Below are positions 18,440 through 25,904 of a stretch of DNA of 64,000 nucleotides, piece by piece. The position numbers and the translations under genes are program-made. The notes under the pieces were generated by a model. The model made no database searches and was not told the origin of the DNA. It was given only the letters and a program-made list of their open reading frames with translations. This DNA comes from Salegentibacter sp. 24 (GTDB taxonomy: Bacteria > Bacteroidota > Bacteroidia > Flavobacteriales > Flavobacteriaceae). The stretch covers positions 1 through 64,000 of the forward strand of contig NZ_SNWE01000003.1 in NCBI RefSeq assembly GCF_004362395.1, written 5' to 3'. Within the stretch, counting starts at the first letter, position 1. Each line of letters opens with the position of its first letter.

Positions 18440-19409
18440 ATATACCTACGATGTTATCATCATTGGAGGCGGGCCTATCGGTATTGCCTGCGCCCTGGAA
18501 GCAGAGAAGAAAGAGCTTTCTTATCTTATCCTGGAAAAAGGCTGCCTGGTAAATTCGTTATACCACTACCCTACCAATATGACCTTCTTTTCTACTTCAG
18601 AAAAGCTGGAACTAAACAATATTCCCTTTATCAGTAATAATCCAAAGCCACGAAAGGCCGAAGCCCTGGAATATTACAGAAGGATAGCCACCTCCAATAA
18701 GATTAACATCAACTTATTTGAAAAGGTCAGTAAGGTGGAATCCATAGAAGACATGCATCTTGTTACCACCATAAAAGACCAGTACCAGGCCAGAAACGTG
18801 GTTATTGCCACCGGCTTCTATGACATCCCCAACTACCTGAATATCCCTGGGGAGGACCTGCCAAAGGTAGCGCACTATTATGACGATCCGCACTACTATG
18901 CCACTTTAAAGACCATCGTGGTTGGCGCAAGTAATTCGGCTGTGGATGCGGCACTGGAAATTTACCGCAAAGGAGGCGAGGTCACGATGATCGTTAGAAA
19001 AGAGGAAATTGGCAGAAGGGTAAAATACTGGGTACGCCCCGATATCGATAACCGGATTAAAGAAGGCAACATCAAGGCACTTTTCAATGCCACTTTAAAA
19101 GAAATCAGGGAGAAAGAGGTTATAATAGAGACCCCAGAAGGAGAAAAAAGCCTGGAAAACGATTTTGTACTGATGTTAACCGGCTATCGTCCAAACTTTG
19201 AATTTCTAAAAAACATGGGGATTAAATTATCTGATGATGGCAGGAAAATTCCGCAGTATGATGAAAAAACCATGGAAACCAATGTTAAGGGGATTTACCT
19301 GGCCGGGGTCATATGCGGCGGCACCGAAACCCACAAATGGTTTATCGAGAATTCTAGAGTCCACGCAGAATTGATTATGGAGGATTTGGCTAAAAAGAAA
19401 CAAGCTTAG
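18426..19409 (+). CDS. ypdA: YpdA family bacillithiol-disulfide reductase-like flavoprotein
   Basis: NAD(P)H-dependent flavoprotein of the thioredoxin-reductase-like YpdA/Bdr family, which reduces bacillithiol disulfide. The 327 residues carry the FAD motif YDVIIIGGGPIGIACALEA, the family-specific HYPTNMTFFSTSEKLEL, the NADPH motif IVVGASNSAVDAALEIYRKG and a final GIYLAGVICGG. The CxxC of true thioredoxin reductases is absent, as expected for YpdA. The start is a TTG inside the end of rpe; no better in-frame ATG exists before the FAD motif, so translation is probably coupled to rpe. The gene implies bacillithiol use by this organism, although bshABC lie outside the window. Confidence 0.88.
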   Translation: MQTPKYTYDVIIIGGGPIGIACALEAEKKELSYLILEKGCLVNSLYHYPTNMTFFSTSEKLELNNIPFISNNPKPRKAEALEYYRRIATSNKININLFEKVSKVESIEDMHLVTTIKDQYQARNVVIATGFYDIPNYLNIPGEDLPKVAHYYDDPHYYATLKTIVVGASNSAVDAALEIYRKGGEVTMIVRKEEIGRRVKYWVRPDIDNRIKEGNIKALFNATLKEIREKEVIIETPEGEKSLENDFVLMLTGYRPNFEFLKNMGIKLSDDGRKIPQYDEKTMETNVKGIYLAGVICGGTETHKWFIENSRVHAELIMEDLAKKKQA

Positions 19410-19759
19410 TTTAAATCCCTGAGAAAATCTTTAAGCAAAACAGCATGATTGTTCGTTTTGTCCTTAGAGCCATATAAAAGCAATAAAGTTTTTCGTTTGT
19501 CCAGGTCGTCAAGGTCATTTAAAATCTGATCTTTATTATCTTTCAATTCCTGCTTATATTCTTTTTGAAATTCCTCCCAGGAAATCTTATCCTGGTGGAA
19601 TTGTTTTCGAAGATCATCACTTGGCGCCCATTGCTTGTACCAGTGATCCAAAAGTGCCTCCTCTTTAGAAATTCCCCGAGGCCACAACTTATCCACCAAA
19701 ATCCGAAGCTTATCCGAAGCTTCTTTATTCTCATAAATTCTTGCTGTTTCTATATTCAT
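19406..19759 (-). CDS. DUF488 family protein
   Basis: Small cytoplasmic protein of 117 residues of the DUF488 family, function unknown. The family pattern is visible: LRILVDKLWPRGISKEEALLDHW near the start, APSDDLRKQFHQD in the middle, and LLLLYGSKDKTNNHAVLLKDFL at the end. It converges on ypdA, and the two stop codons overlap by four bases. Nothing in the context indicates a pathway. Confidence 0.85.
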   Translation of the reverse strand: MNIETARIYENKEASDKLRILVDKLWPRGISKEEALLDHWYKQWAPSDDLRKQFHQDKISWEEFQKEYKQELKDNKDQILNDLDDLDKRKTLLLLYGSKDKTNNHAVLLKDFLRDLN

Positions 19760-19782
19760 AATACAGAAAATAAATTAAAGAT

Positions 19783-19816
19783 AAAAGAGCGATCCTAGAA
19801 ATAAGACCGCTCTTTT
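19783..19816 (-). terminator. Terminator hairpin between two minus-strand genes
   Basis: AAAAGAGCG and CGCTCTTTT form a 9-bp stem. Read leftwards it ends the transcript of the gene at 19831-20196, and it could also act on the other strand. Confidence 0.75.
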
Positions 19817-19830
19817 AGAAAAATTACATA

Positions 19831-20196
19831 TTACCTACTTAGCAATACAACATCCGAGGAATTGAAAATGGCATTTCTGTTTAATAAACGGCCATAGAAC
19901 TCCAGGTCACTTTGCTGATCTTTAAATGATTTTTCCAACCATTTAGTCGCTTTGTTCACCGGAATTTTATAAACCTTAATTTCCGGGTAGGTCTCCGGAG
20001 ATTCAGAGGCGTCGATACCAATTTCAATTTGTTTCTTTTGTTTGTTGTAATACACATATTTTGCCAGAAAATTGTGTTTGATCAGGCTGACGAATTCCTC
20101 CGGGAGTTCCTGGCAGGTTTCGCATTCTTCAACATATTGTTTGACTAATTGTCGCAGGCTGAGCCTGATTTCATTTGAATTTAAATAAGATGCCAT
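19831..20196 (-). CDS. Conserved-looking hypothetical protein
   Basis: A 121-residue protein I do not recognise. It is charged and apparently cytoplasmic, with no signal peptide or membrane segment. The sequence begins with a helix (SNEIRLSLRQLVKQYVEECE) carrying a Cys-x-x-Cys pair (ECETCQ), then a beta-rich part (KYVYYNKQKKQIEIGIDAS) and ends NAIFNSSDVVLLSR. The clean frame, normal codon use and a dedicated terminator support a real gene. Upstream the direct repeat TAGGTGTTAATTTT occurs twice at about 20193-20225. Confidence 0.7.
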   Translation of the reverse strand: MASYLNSNEIRLSLRQLVKQYVEECETCQELPEEFVSLIKHNFLAKYVYYNKQKKQIEIGIDASESPETYPEIKVYKIPVNKATKWLEKSFKDQQSDLEFYGRLLNRNAIFNSSDVVLLSR

Positions 20197-20508
20197 AGGT
20201 GTTAATTTTTATAGGTGTTAATTTTATTGGTTTGCTAGGCTAAATTATGAGGAAACTCCAAAGACAAAAACTTTTTATGCGGAGTTTAACGTCACATTGT
20301 TAATATATCTAAATAAAGCAACTTTCTAATAAAAATAAAAATACGAAAACCATTTCGTAATAAAGGTTTGGGAAGAAAACAAGAAATTTTCCTTAACTTT
20401 CTATTAATACTATTTATTTCATTTGCCAAAAAGCGAGGATTTGGAACTCCCTTTTGTAAGGTTTACCTGCTTACTCCGCCTACCTTTATGCATTCAAATA
20501 AAATCAAT

Positions 20509-21519
20509 ATGGCCTCTGCATTAAATACTATCCCTTATTCTATCCTTGAACTTGCTACCGTAGCAAAAGACTCCAGTGTTAAAACAACATTTGACCAAAG
20601 CCTGGATCTGGCCCAGAAAGCTGAAGAAATGGGATATACCAGGTTTTGGCTGGCCGAGCATCATAATATGGTAAGTATAGCCAGTTCAGCGACCTCGGTC
20701 CTTATAGGACATATTGCAGGAGGGACTAAAAAAATTAAGGTAGGTTCAGGCGGCATCATGCTCCCGAACCATTCGCCTCTGATCGTCGCTGAACAATTCG
20801 GAACGCTGGGGACTTTATACCCTAATAGAATTGATTTAGGACTGGGAAGAGCACCCGGGACCGACCAGGTAACTGCACAAGCCATTCGTTCGGATCGGAT
20901 GAAGTCGGTTTTCAAATTCCCGCAGGAAGTAAAAGAAATCCAGAAATATTTCTCCCTTGAAAATGCAAACTCAGAAGTAAGGGCGGCAGTGGCCGAAGGG
21001 GTTGAAGTACCTATCTACATTTTAGGATCCAGTACCGACAGTGCCCATCTTGCTGCCGAGCAGGGATTGCCATATGTATTTGCAAGTCATTTTGCACCTG
21101 CACAATTACACCAGGCCTTAAGTATTTACCATAATAACTTCAAAGCCTCAAAATTCCTTTCGGAACCCTATACGATTGCGGGTGTCAATATCATCGCCGC
21201 CGATACTACTCAAAAGGCTGAAAAAATATCCACCTCCTTAATTAAAATGATGCTGGGGGTGATGAGCGGAAATATTGATTATATGCAACCCCCCGTGGAA
21301 TTCACCAGTGAACACCGTGAAATTCTGGCACATCCGGGGTTCCAGCGAATGCTTAAATATGCCTTTATTGGTGATCCCAAGACCATAAAACAGAAAACCG
21401 AAGTCTTCATAAAAGAAACCGGGGTCAATGAAGTCATGGCCGTATCCCATATCTATGATCACCAGGACAGATTAAGGTCTTTTGAAATATTTTCTGATAT
21501 TATGAAGGGCGTTATCTAA
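20509..21519 (+). CDS. LLM class flavin-dependent oxidoreductase
   Basis: Luciferase-like monooxygenase (TIM barrel, FMN-dependent) of 336 residues. Family motifs are SLDLAQKAEEMGYTRFWLAE followed by HHN, VGSGGIMLPNHSPLIVAEQF, RIDLGLGRAPGTD and VPIYILGSSTDSAHLAAEQGLPY. The start at 20509 was chosen over ATG 20488 because a -7-like box, TACCTTTA, ends at about 20489 and homologous proteins begin close to the sequence ALNTIPYSILEL. A far longer frame beginning at 20368 is not credible. The substrate is unknown; this subgroup (MsnO8/YhbW type) includes alkanal-monooxygenase-like enzymes. Confidence 0.87.
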   Translation: MASALNTIPYSILELATVAKDSSVKTTFDQSLDLAQKAEEMGYTRFWLAEHHNMVSIASSATSVLIGHIAGGTKKIKVGSGGIMLPNHSPLIVAEQFGTLGTLYPNRIDLGLGRAPGTDQVTAQAIRSDRMKSVFKFPQEVKEIQKYFSLENANSEVRAAVAEGVEVPIYILGSSTDSAHLAAEQGLPYVFASHFAPAQLHQALSIYHNNFKASKFLSEPYTIAGVNIIAADTTQKAEKISTSLIKMMLGVMSGNIDYMQPPVEFTSEHREILAHPGFQRMLKYAFIGDPKTIKQKTEVFIKETGVNEVMAVSHIYDHQDRLRSFEIFSDIMKGVI

Positions 21520-21735
21520 AAAAGCATTTAGATCCAGTATAAAGCTGGTTCAACTAAATATTTCATAATAAAAAACCAGAAAAGGTAATAGGTGTATACA
21601 ACTATAACAGAGGCTATTACTACGTATATCAAGAATTAAAAACACCCTTCTTTTCAAAAATATAAGTTTTTAAAAATAATTCAACGCAACCTTTTATATA
21701 ATACGGCATCTATTATATGAACCTAACTATGAATT

Positions 21736-21930
21736 ATGAAAAAAATAAATTTAATGAGCTATGGGCTCCTGTTGCTAATTTTTGGGATTTTTTCCTGTAG
21801 TAATGATGACGACCTGGGGAAAGAGGAATTCATTTCAGCGACGATAAACCAGGAAAGGTGGAACGCAGATCCAGAAATCAGTCTTGATCAGGAGAATGAC
21901 AGCCTGACCCTACTTGGATTCTCCATATAA
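21736..21930 (+). pseudogene. Truncated small lipoprotein (5' end only)
   Basis: The first 64 residues of a lipoprotein: signal MSYGLLLLIFGIFSCSNDDD with lipobox Cys, then FISATINQERWNADP, which resembles the start of DUF6252-like Bacteroidota lipoproteins (normally about 150 residues). The frame stops right where the minus-strand LpxR-like gene also stops. The upstream region has the normal layout of an expressed gene. The simplest view is that a deletion removed the 3' part. Confidence 0.6.
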
Positions 21931-22533
21931 ATCAAAGTAATGGGAAATATTAAATAAAGACTTTTCTAGTGTAGCGCTGTAGTTAATAATTATATCATTT
22001 TCAATTTGGTTTCGCCACCCTTTGGGATCCCAATTATCGGTAAGTTCATGAACCCATACCTGTCCATCCTTTCCTAAAGCCCAGGGTCCGATAAACCCTA
22101 ACCAAAGTGAAGAATTCAGACGCACCTTCTTATCTAACTGATCGCTTATCCTAAAAGCTTTTAGGAAGAATGTAGCTGAAAATGGCCTTTGTCCGTATTG
22201 TATTTCAGGTCTACTAATGGTATTGGAAGTAAACGTAGCGTGTTCTAAGGCAACTCCATATTTATCTTGGGATTCCTTTAAAGAAAACAGTAATTTATTT
22301 AAAGGATTATCTTTAAAAACGCTGTGAACTACTTCTATGTTGAAACCCTGAGTATAATCATCATCATCCCCTCCGAAGTAATCATTATCATAGCTGAGCC
22401 GGATATAATGGTCGGTTGATAAATTATGGCTTAGTAAACCCGTATTAAATTCCTGGGAATAGATTGAATTAACACTTAAAAAGCAAATAAAAAAACACAA
22501 GATTAAAACCGTTCTACAGTTTCTGGAAATCAT
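21910..22533 (-). pseudogene. Truncated LpxR-like (DUF2219) outer membrane protein
   Basis: The first 207 residues of a lipid A deacylase LpxR-family protein (DUF2219), an outer-membrane barrel that in enterobacteria removes the 3'-acyloxyacyl group of lipid A. It has a signal peptide (VLILCFFICFLSVNSIYSQ), then RLSYDNDYFGGDDDDYTQGF, matching the N-terminal strand with the conserved Asn-Asp of the family, and later GPWALGKDGQVWVHELTDN. Family members have about 320 residues. The frame ends at HYFDLYGESK, losing roughly the last third including several barrel strands. It overlaps the truncated lipoprotein tail to tail, so both were probably cut by one deletion. Confidence 0.7.
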
Positions 22534-22757
22534 AAATTTGTAATATAATTTTTCTTAAGACAATTTATTTTATACTCCATCAATGGCTTTGTCCATAGGT
22601 TTCCAAATAAGAAAATAACCTCTGTTGTAAATTACAAGGGTATGGAACATTCAAAAATGTAATTGGAACATAAAAATCAGCAAAGGTAACAACATTTATT
22701 TTTTTAAATACCACCATACAGGGATTCACCTATAGGTAGAGAAATATGTCTGTTTTC

Positions 22758-23474
22758 TTAAGTACTCTTCTTTGCAACCTCATAATGAATATAATTCATC
22801 TTCATCCATAAAAAGACCAGGCAATCTGTAAAAGGACCAATTAGCCTATTAAAAAAATGATATTTGGCAACCCCCGCAATTCGGGGATAATGCCTTACTG
22901 GAATTTGCTTTATTCTTCCCCCCTGTAATAACACCATTGCAGGTAAAAAGCGATGTAAACCATTAAACATAGGAATCCTTTGTGCAGTTTGAGTATGTAT
23001 CACTTTCAAGGGGCAACAGGTATCATCCATACCATCTTTGGTAAAAATCTGTCTTATAGTATTGGCAATATTACTAGAGAATTTTTTAATTAAACTATCC
23101 TGCCTATTACTGCGAAATCCAGTTACCAACTCATGTTCCGAACTCACTGCAAGTAAGTGTTCAAAATCCTCAGGATCGGTTTGTAAATCAGCATCAATAT
23201 ATCCGGTTAAAACTGTGTCGACCTGGTCAAATCCGGCTTTTAGGGCAGTACTCAAACCTCTGTTTTTCTTAAAACTTAGATAACCAAAAAATTCCTGTTT
23301 CTCACAAATATCCTCCAGAGCTTGCTGACTGCCATCTGTTGAACCATCATTTATAAATAGAACCTTTGTTTTTTTTGAAGCTTTTTTAATGTAATCTAAA
23401 AGTGTTGAAGAAAGTCGATCCAGGTTATCCAATTCATTATAAATCGGCACTATGATGGTGAATTCGTAATCCAT
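22758..23474 (-). CDS. Family 2 glycosyltransferase (dolichyl-phosphate-mannose-synthase-like)
   Basis: Inverting GT-A glycosyltransferase of 238 residues that transfers a sugar from a nucleotide donor, probably to a polyprenyl phosphate. Motifs are FTIIVPIYNELDNLDRL (donor binding), VLFINDGSTDGSQQALE, NRGLSTALKAGFDQVDTVLTGYIDADLQTDPED (the acidic metal-binding stretch) and GLHRFLPAMVLLQGGRIKQIPVRHYPR. Terminal membrane helices are missing, so it is probably a peripheral enzyme. It is divergent from a sugar-nucleotide epimerase 117 bp away, and the pair fits lipid or surface-glycan modification. Confidence 0.88.
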   Translation of the reverse strand: MDYEFTIIVPIYNELDNLDRLSSTLLDYIKKASKKTKVLFINDGSTDGSQQALEDICEKQEFFGYLSFKKNRGLSTALKAGFDQVDTVLTGYIDADLQTDPEDFEHLLAVSSEHELVTGFRSNRQDSLIKKFSSNIANTIRQIFTKDGMDDTCCPLKVIHTQTAQRIPMFNGLHRFLPAMVLLQGGRIKQIPVRHYPRIAGVAKYHFFNRLIGPFTDCLVFLWMKMNYIHYEVAKKST

Positions 23475-23590
23475 AAATTTGAAATAGGACAGTTAATTAT
23501 AAAATTTACAAATATATTCTTTTTACTAAGGCTTTTTAGGGTAGGTCATTAAGACTTTTTAAATTGCCCAATATTTCAAACAATTTTTAA

Positions 23591-24574
23591 ATGAAGGTTT
23601 TAATTACCGGTGCTGCCGGTTTTATCGGTTCACATTTGGCAGAAAAATTAAGCCTATTTGGATATGAAGTATGGGGAATCGATAATTATTCAAGTTATTA
23701 TAGTCCATCCCTAAAGAAGGCCAATACCAATTTATTAAACCAAAAAGATGTTCAGGTTATAAATGGTGATTTAAGAGACCCTAAGCTTTATCAAAACCTT
23801 CCCTTAAATTTTCAATTTATTTTCCATTTAGCCGCTCACCCGGGAAATGACATAAACAGTTCTTACGACGATTACTTTTCAAATAACCTGGATGCTACAA
23901 AATTATTAACTGATTTTGCCCAGAAAAACAAAGTTTTAAAGCATTTTTTCTATATCAGCACCTCCTCTGTATATGGTCTCAATGCCACCTATTCAGAAGA
24001 ACAAGTCCCCCAGCCTATTTCCTGGTATGGTATCAGTAAATTAGCGGCTGAACAATTAGTTTTAAGCAAAGCGCGAAATAATTCTTTTAATGCTTCCTCC
24101 TTAAGATTATATTCAGTTTATGGACCACGTGAGAGACCTGATAAATTATTTTCAAAGTTAATTCACTGTTCCATTAATCATCTTCCTTTTACCCTATACC
24201 ATGGAAGTGAAAAGCACATTAGAAGCTTCACTTATATAGATGATATCACACAAGGTATCTACCAGGCATTAAAAAACTTTTCAAAAGTGAATGGGGAAAT
24301 TATCAATTTGGGATGTGAGGAAGAATTTTCTACCAGGGAAGGAATTAGTTTAGTTGAAAATATTACAGGAAAAAAAATTGAGTTAATAGACCTACCTGCC
24401 CGACCAGGGGATCAATTACATACTCGTGCGATTACAAATAAAGCAGCTCTACTTTTAGACTACAAACCAGTTACTTCTTTAAAGGATGGAGTAAAATACC
24501 AATTAGATTGGTATATTTCAGAGAGTAGAGATTCAGAAGCACTTCGTCCCAATGCTATTGAGCAAGGGGATTAA
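23591..24574 (+). CDS. NAD-dependent epimerase/dehydratase (UDP-sugar 4-epimerase-like)
   Basis: Extended SDR enzyme of 327 residues acting on a nucleotide sugar. It has the Rossmann motif VLITGAAGFIGSHLAEKL, FHLAAHPG, the serine of FYISTSSVYG, and the catalytic YGISK. Later parts are SLRLYSVYGPRERPD (substrate loop) and RSFTYIDDITQGIYQAL. The style is nearest to UDP-glucuronate 4-epimerases and UDP-glucose 4-epimerases. It is divergent from the family 2 glycosyltransferase and probably supplies its donor. The exact sugar cannot be decided. Confidence 0.87.
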   Translation: MKVLITGAAGFIGSHLAEKLSLFGYEVWGIDNYSSYYSPSLKKANTNLLNQKDVQVINGDLRDPKLYQNLPLNFQFIFHLAAHPGNDINSSYDDYFSNNLDATKLLTDFAQKNKVLKHFFYISTSSVYGLNATYSEEQVPQPISWYGISKLAAEQLVLSKARNNSFNASSLRLYSVYGPRERPDKLFSKLIHCSINHLPFTLYHGSEKHIRSFTYIDDITQGIYQALKNFSKVNGEIINLGCEEEFSTREGISLVENITGKKIELIDLPARPGDQLHTRAITNKAALLLDYKPVTSLKDGVKYQLDWYISESRDSEALRPNAIEQGD

Positions 24575-24713
24575 TCTCAGAAATTTCTTAATCCAGAAAA
24601 TAAATGAGTGGTAATTATATAGTCAAAGAATAAAAGGTAATTTACATAGCCATTAAAAGATAATAATTTATTCAGGATTACGATGATCGCTATTGAAACG
24701 AATTTTAAAATAT

Positions 24714-25088
24714 TCAAAGATCTTTATATTTAGTTTCAACGATTTTCGTTAAAAAAGAATAATAATCCTTTTTGTCTTGATTCAGTCTTTTTTCTAATTT
24801 ATATGATTGGCTAATAATAGAAAGCAATTGACTTTTTTCTTTCAGCAAAAATAGTTTGCTATTATCAATCCCTAATTTCTGCCATAACTGCAGTAACTGA
24901 TTCCAGGCACATATATGCTCCGCCCTTTCTATTCTTCCTATTTTTGTAGAGTTAATTCCTAATTGTTGAGCAAGGTCCTCTTGAGAAAGATTTAATCTTA
25001 ATCTATTAAGCCTCAATATACAACCAACTTGGATTGCTAATAAATCTAACTCCTCTCTACTATAAACCTTCATATAGTAAAATTTCAA
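24714..25088 (-). CDS. XRE-family helix-turn-helix transcriptional regulator
   Basis: A DNA-binding protein of 124 residues. The HTH covers about residues 18-75 (LRLNRLRLNLSQEDLAQQLG, NSTKIGRIERAE), followed by a C-terminal helical part rich in Lys and Leu without a known sensor. The start may be at 25088 or five codons later at 25073. It is divergent from the long structured leader of the susC gene and is a possible local regulator of that promoter, although there is no direct evidence. Confidence 0.8.
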   Translation of the reverse strand: MKFYYMKVYSREELDLLAIQVGCILRLNRLRLNLSQEDLAQQLGINSTKIGRIERAEHICAWNQLLQLWQKLGIDNSKLFLLKEKSQLLSIISQSYKLEKRLNQDKKDYYSFLTKIVETKYKDL

Positions 25089-25116
25089 AAAAAGACTCGA
25101 TTTATTCGATACAAAT

Positions 25117-25146
25117 TTGTATTGTATAAAAATTTAGTTATATTTG
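25117..25146 (+). promoter_or_regulatory. Promoter for the long susC leader or a separate RNA
   Basis: TTG at 25117-25119, a 19-base spacer, and TATATTTG at 25139-25146 give a very good match to the Bacteroidota consensus. It points towards susC, whose start codon is about 760 bp away, with the structured RNA segments between. Confidence 0.65.
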
Positions 25147-25224
25147 TTTAATCATTACATTTCAAAAATGTAAGTTTGCGATTCTTCTTAATATAAAATA
25201 TTAGAAGCATTCGCTTTGAATCTC

Positions 25225-25360
25225 GTATCAGAAAACTGGTAATTTTTAGCACACGAGAGGATAGGCAAGGATGCTCACGACCCCGGGCGTGTCATCCGAC
25301 TTATCTGTGTGCAAGGTATACCAGTACCTCTGATACAATAAGTTGAGTCACGCCCTTTTT
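25225..25360 (+). ncRNA. Candidate structured RNA with long rod hairpin and loop-tail pairing
   Basis: Nested complementary segments are seen directly: GTATCAGA 25225-25232 with 25329-25336, ACTGGTA 25235-25241 with 25319-25325, GCACAC 25249-25254 with 25307-25312, GATA 25260-25263 with 25302-25305, GGATG 25269-25273 with CATCC 25293-25297, and CACG 25276-25279 with CGTG 25288-25291. The apical GGGCGTG (25285-25291) is also perfectly complementary to CACGCCC at 25349-25355, which is followed by TTTTT. That could be a pseudoknot, or an alternative terminator. The GC content is higher than in the surroundings. No known RNA family was recognised. It could be the 5' part of the susC mRNA leader or a separate small RNA ending at the T run. 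Confidence 0.5.
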
Positions 25361-25520
25361 GTCCGTATAAAACAGGTGATATCTCTTCGTAATTTTCAAA
25401 GTAAACTTCTACAATTTATTAAAAAGTCTCGCAGTAGCACTCAATTATCCAATGAGTATTGACAAGGCTGCTTAATAAAATTCTAACCAAAACCGTTGCG
25501 GGACGGGAAAAAATCTAAAA

Positions 25521-25567
25521 ATCTCGTAAAAATATAATACCATCACTCATCCTAAATAGGACGAGAT
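25521..25567 (+). promoter_or_regulatory. Stem-loop in the susC leader
   Basis: ATCTCGT (25521-25527) pairs with ACGAGAT (25561-25567), and within it TCCTA pairs with TAGGA. This element separates the rod-like RNA from the pseudoknot region. Confidence 0.4.
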
Positions 25568-25597
25568 AAAGAGCAATAAAAATTGTCTAAACTTAAA

Positions 25598-25673
25598 CCT
25601 GCAAACGGGAGCAGGTGAATAATCCCGTGGGTTCGCTGTTTTTCGCCCTATTATTTAAAAACAGCTTTGGGTG
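25598..25673 (+). promoter_or_regulatory. Two successive H-type pseudoknots in the susC leader
   Basis: Knot 1: CCTGC (25598-25602) pairs with GCAGG (25611-25615), while the loop ACGGGA (25605-25610) pairs with TCCCGT (25623-25628). The linkers are AA, none, and TGAATAA, which is sterically ideal. Knot 2: GCTGTTTTT (25635-25643) pairs with AAAAACAGC (25657-25665), and the loop CGCCC (25644-25648) can pair with GGGTG (25669-25673) with one G-U pair. This geometry is typical of small riboswitches and of pseudoknot chains in regulatory RNAs. No ligand class was recognised. Confidence 0.5.
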
Positions 25674-25676
25674 GGA

Positions 25677-25711
25677 GTTCGCTTTATTCCTATAAAGGAA
25701 CATAAGTGTTC
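25677..25711 (+). promoter_or_regulatory. Mutually exclusive hairpins in the susC leader
   Basis: GTTC plus CTTTAT (25677-25687) pairs with ATAAAG plus GAAC (25692-25701). The same GAACA (25698-25702) can instead pair with TGTTC (25707-25711). Such competing stems are what a conformational switch would need. Confidence 0.4.
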
Positions 25712-25742
25712 ATCTGGGTAAATAGATTTGGTTAATAGGTGT

Positions 25743-25764
25743 TGACGAATAGGGTCGTCATTTT
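25743..25764 (+). terminator. Possible terminator within the susC leader
   Basis: TGACGA and TCGTCA form a 6-bp stem with loop ATAGGG followed by TTTT and an A run. It is weak, but its place 140 bp before susC would suit attenuation. Confidence 0.35.
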
Positions 25765-25824
25765 AAAAAAATTGTTTATGAAAAGAAAAGTGAATTAGCC
25801 TGATTAAAGGCGTTAAGCCATAAA

Positions 25825-25858
25825 GCCTTCCCCTAAGATTGGTCTCAGCGGGGAAGGC
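25825..25858 (+). promoter_or_regulatory. GC-rich hairpin just before susC
   Basis: GCCTTCCCC (25825-25833) and GGGGAAGGC (25850-25858) form a perfect 9-bp stem with a 16-base loop, 46 bp before the susC ATG. No T run follows, so it is more likely an RNA stability or translation element than a terminator. Confidence 0.55.
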
Positions 25859-25904
25859 CTAAGCTTAAATAAAACAAAGTTTCATTCAAATACCACACAA
25901 AATT

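Noticed and set aside
25089-25904. tmRNA, RNase P RNA or SRP RNA in the structured region
   Set aside because: The hallmark sequences are missing: no tRNA-like acceptor end or tag frame with an ALAA-type end, no RNase P P4 core, no SRP tetraloop domain.
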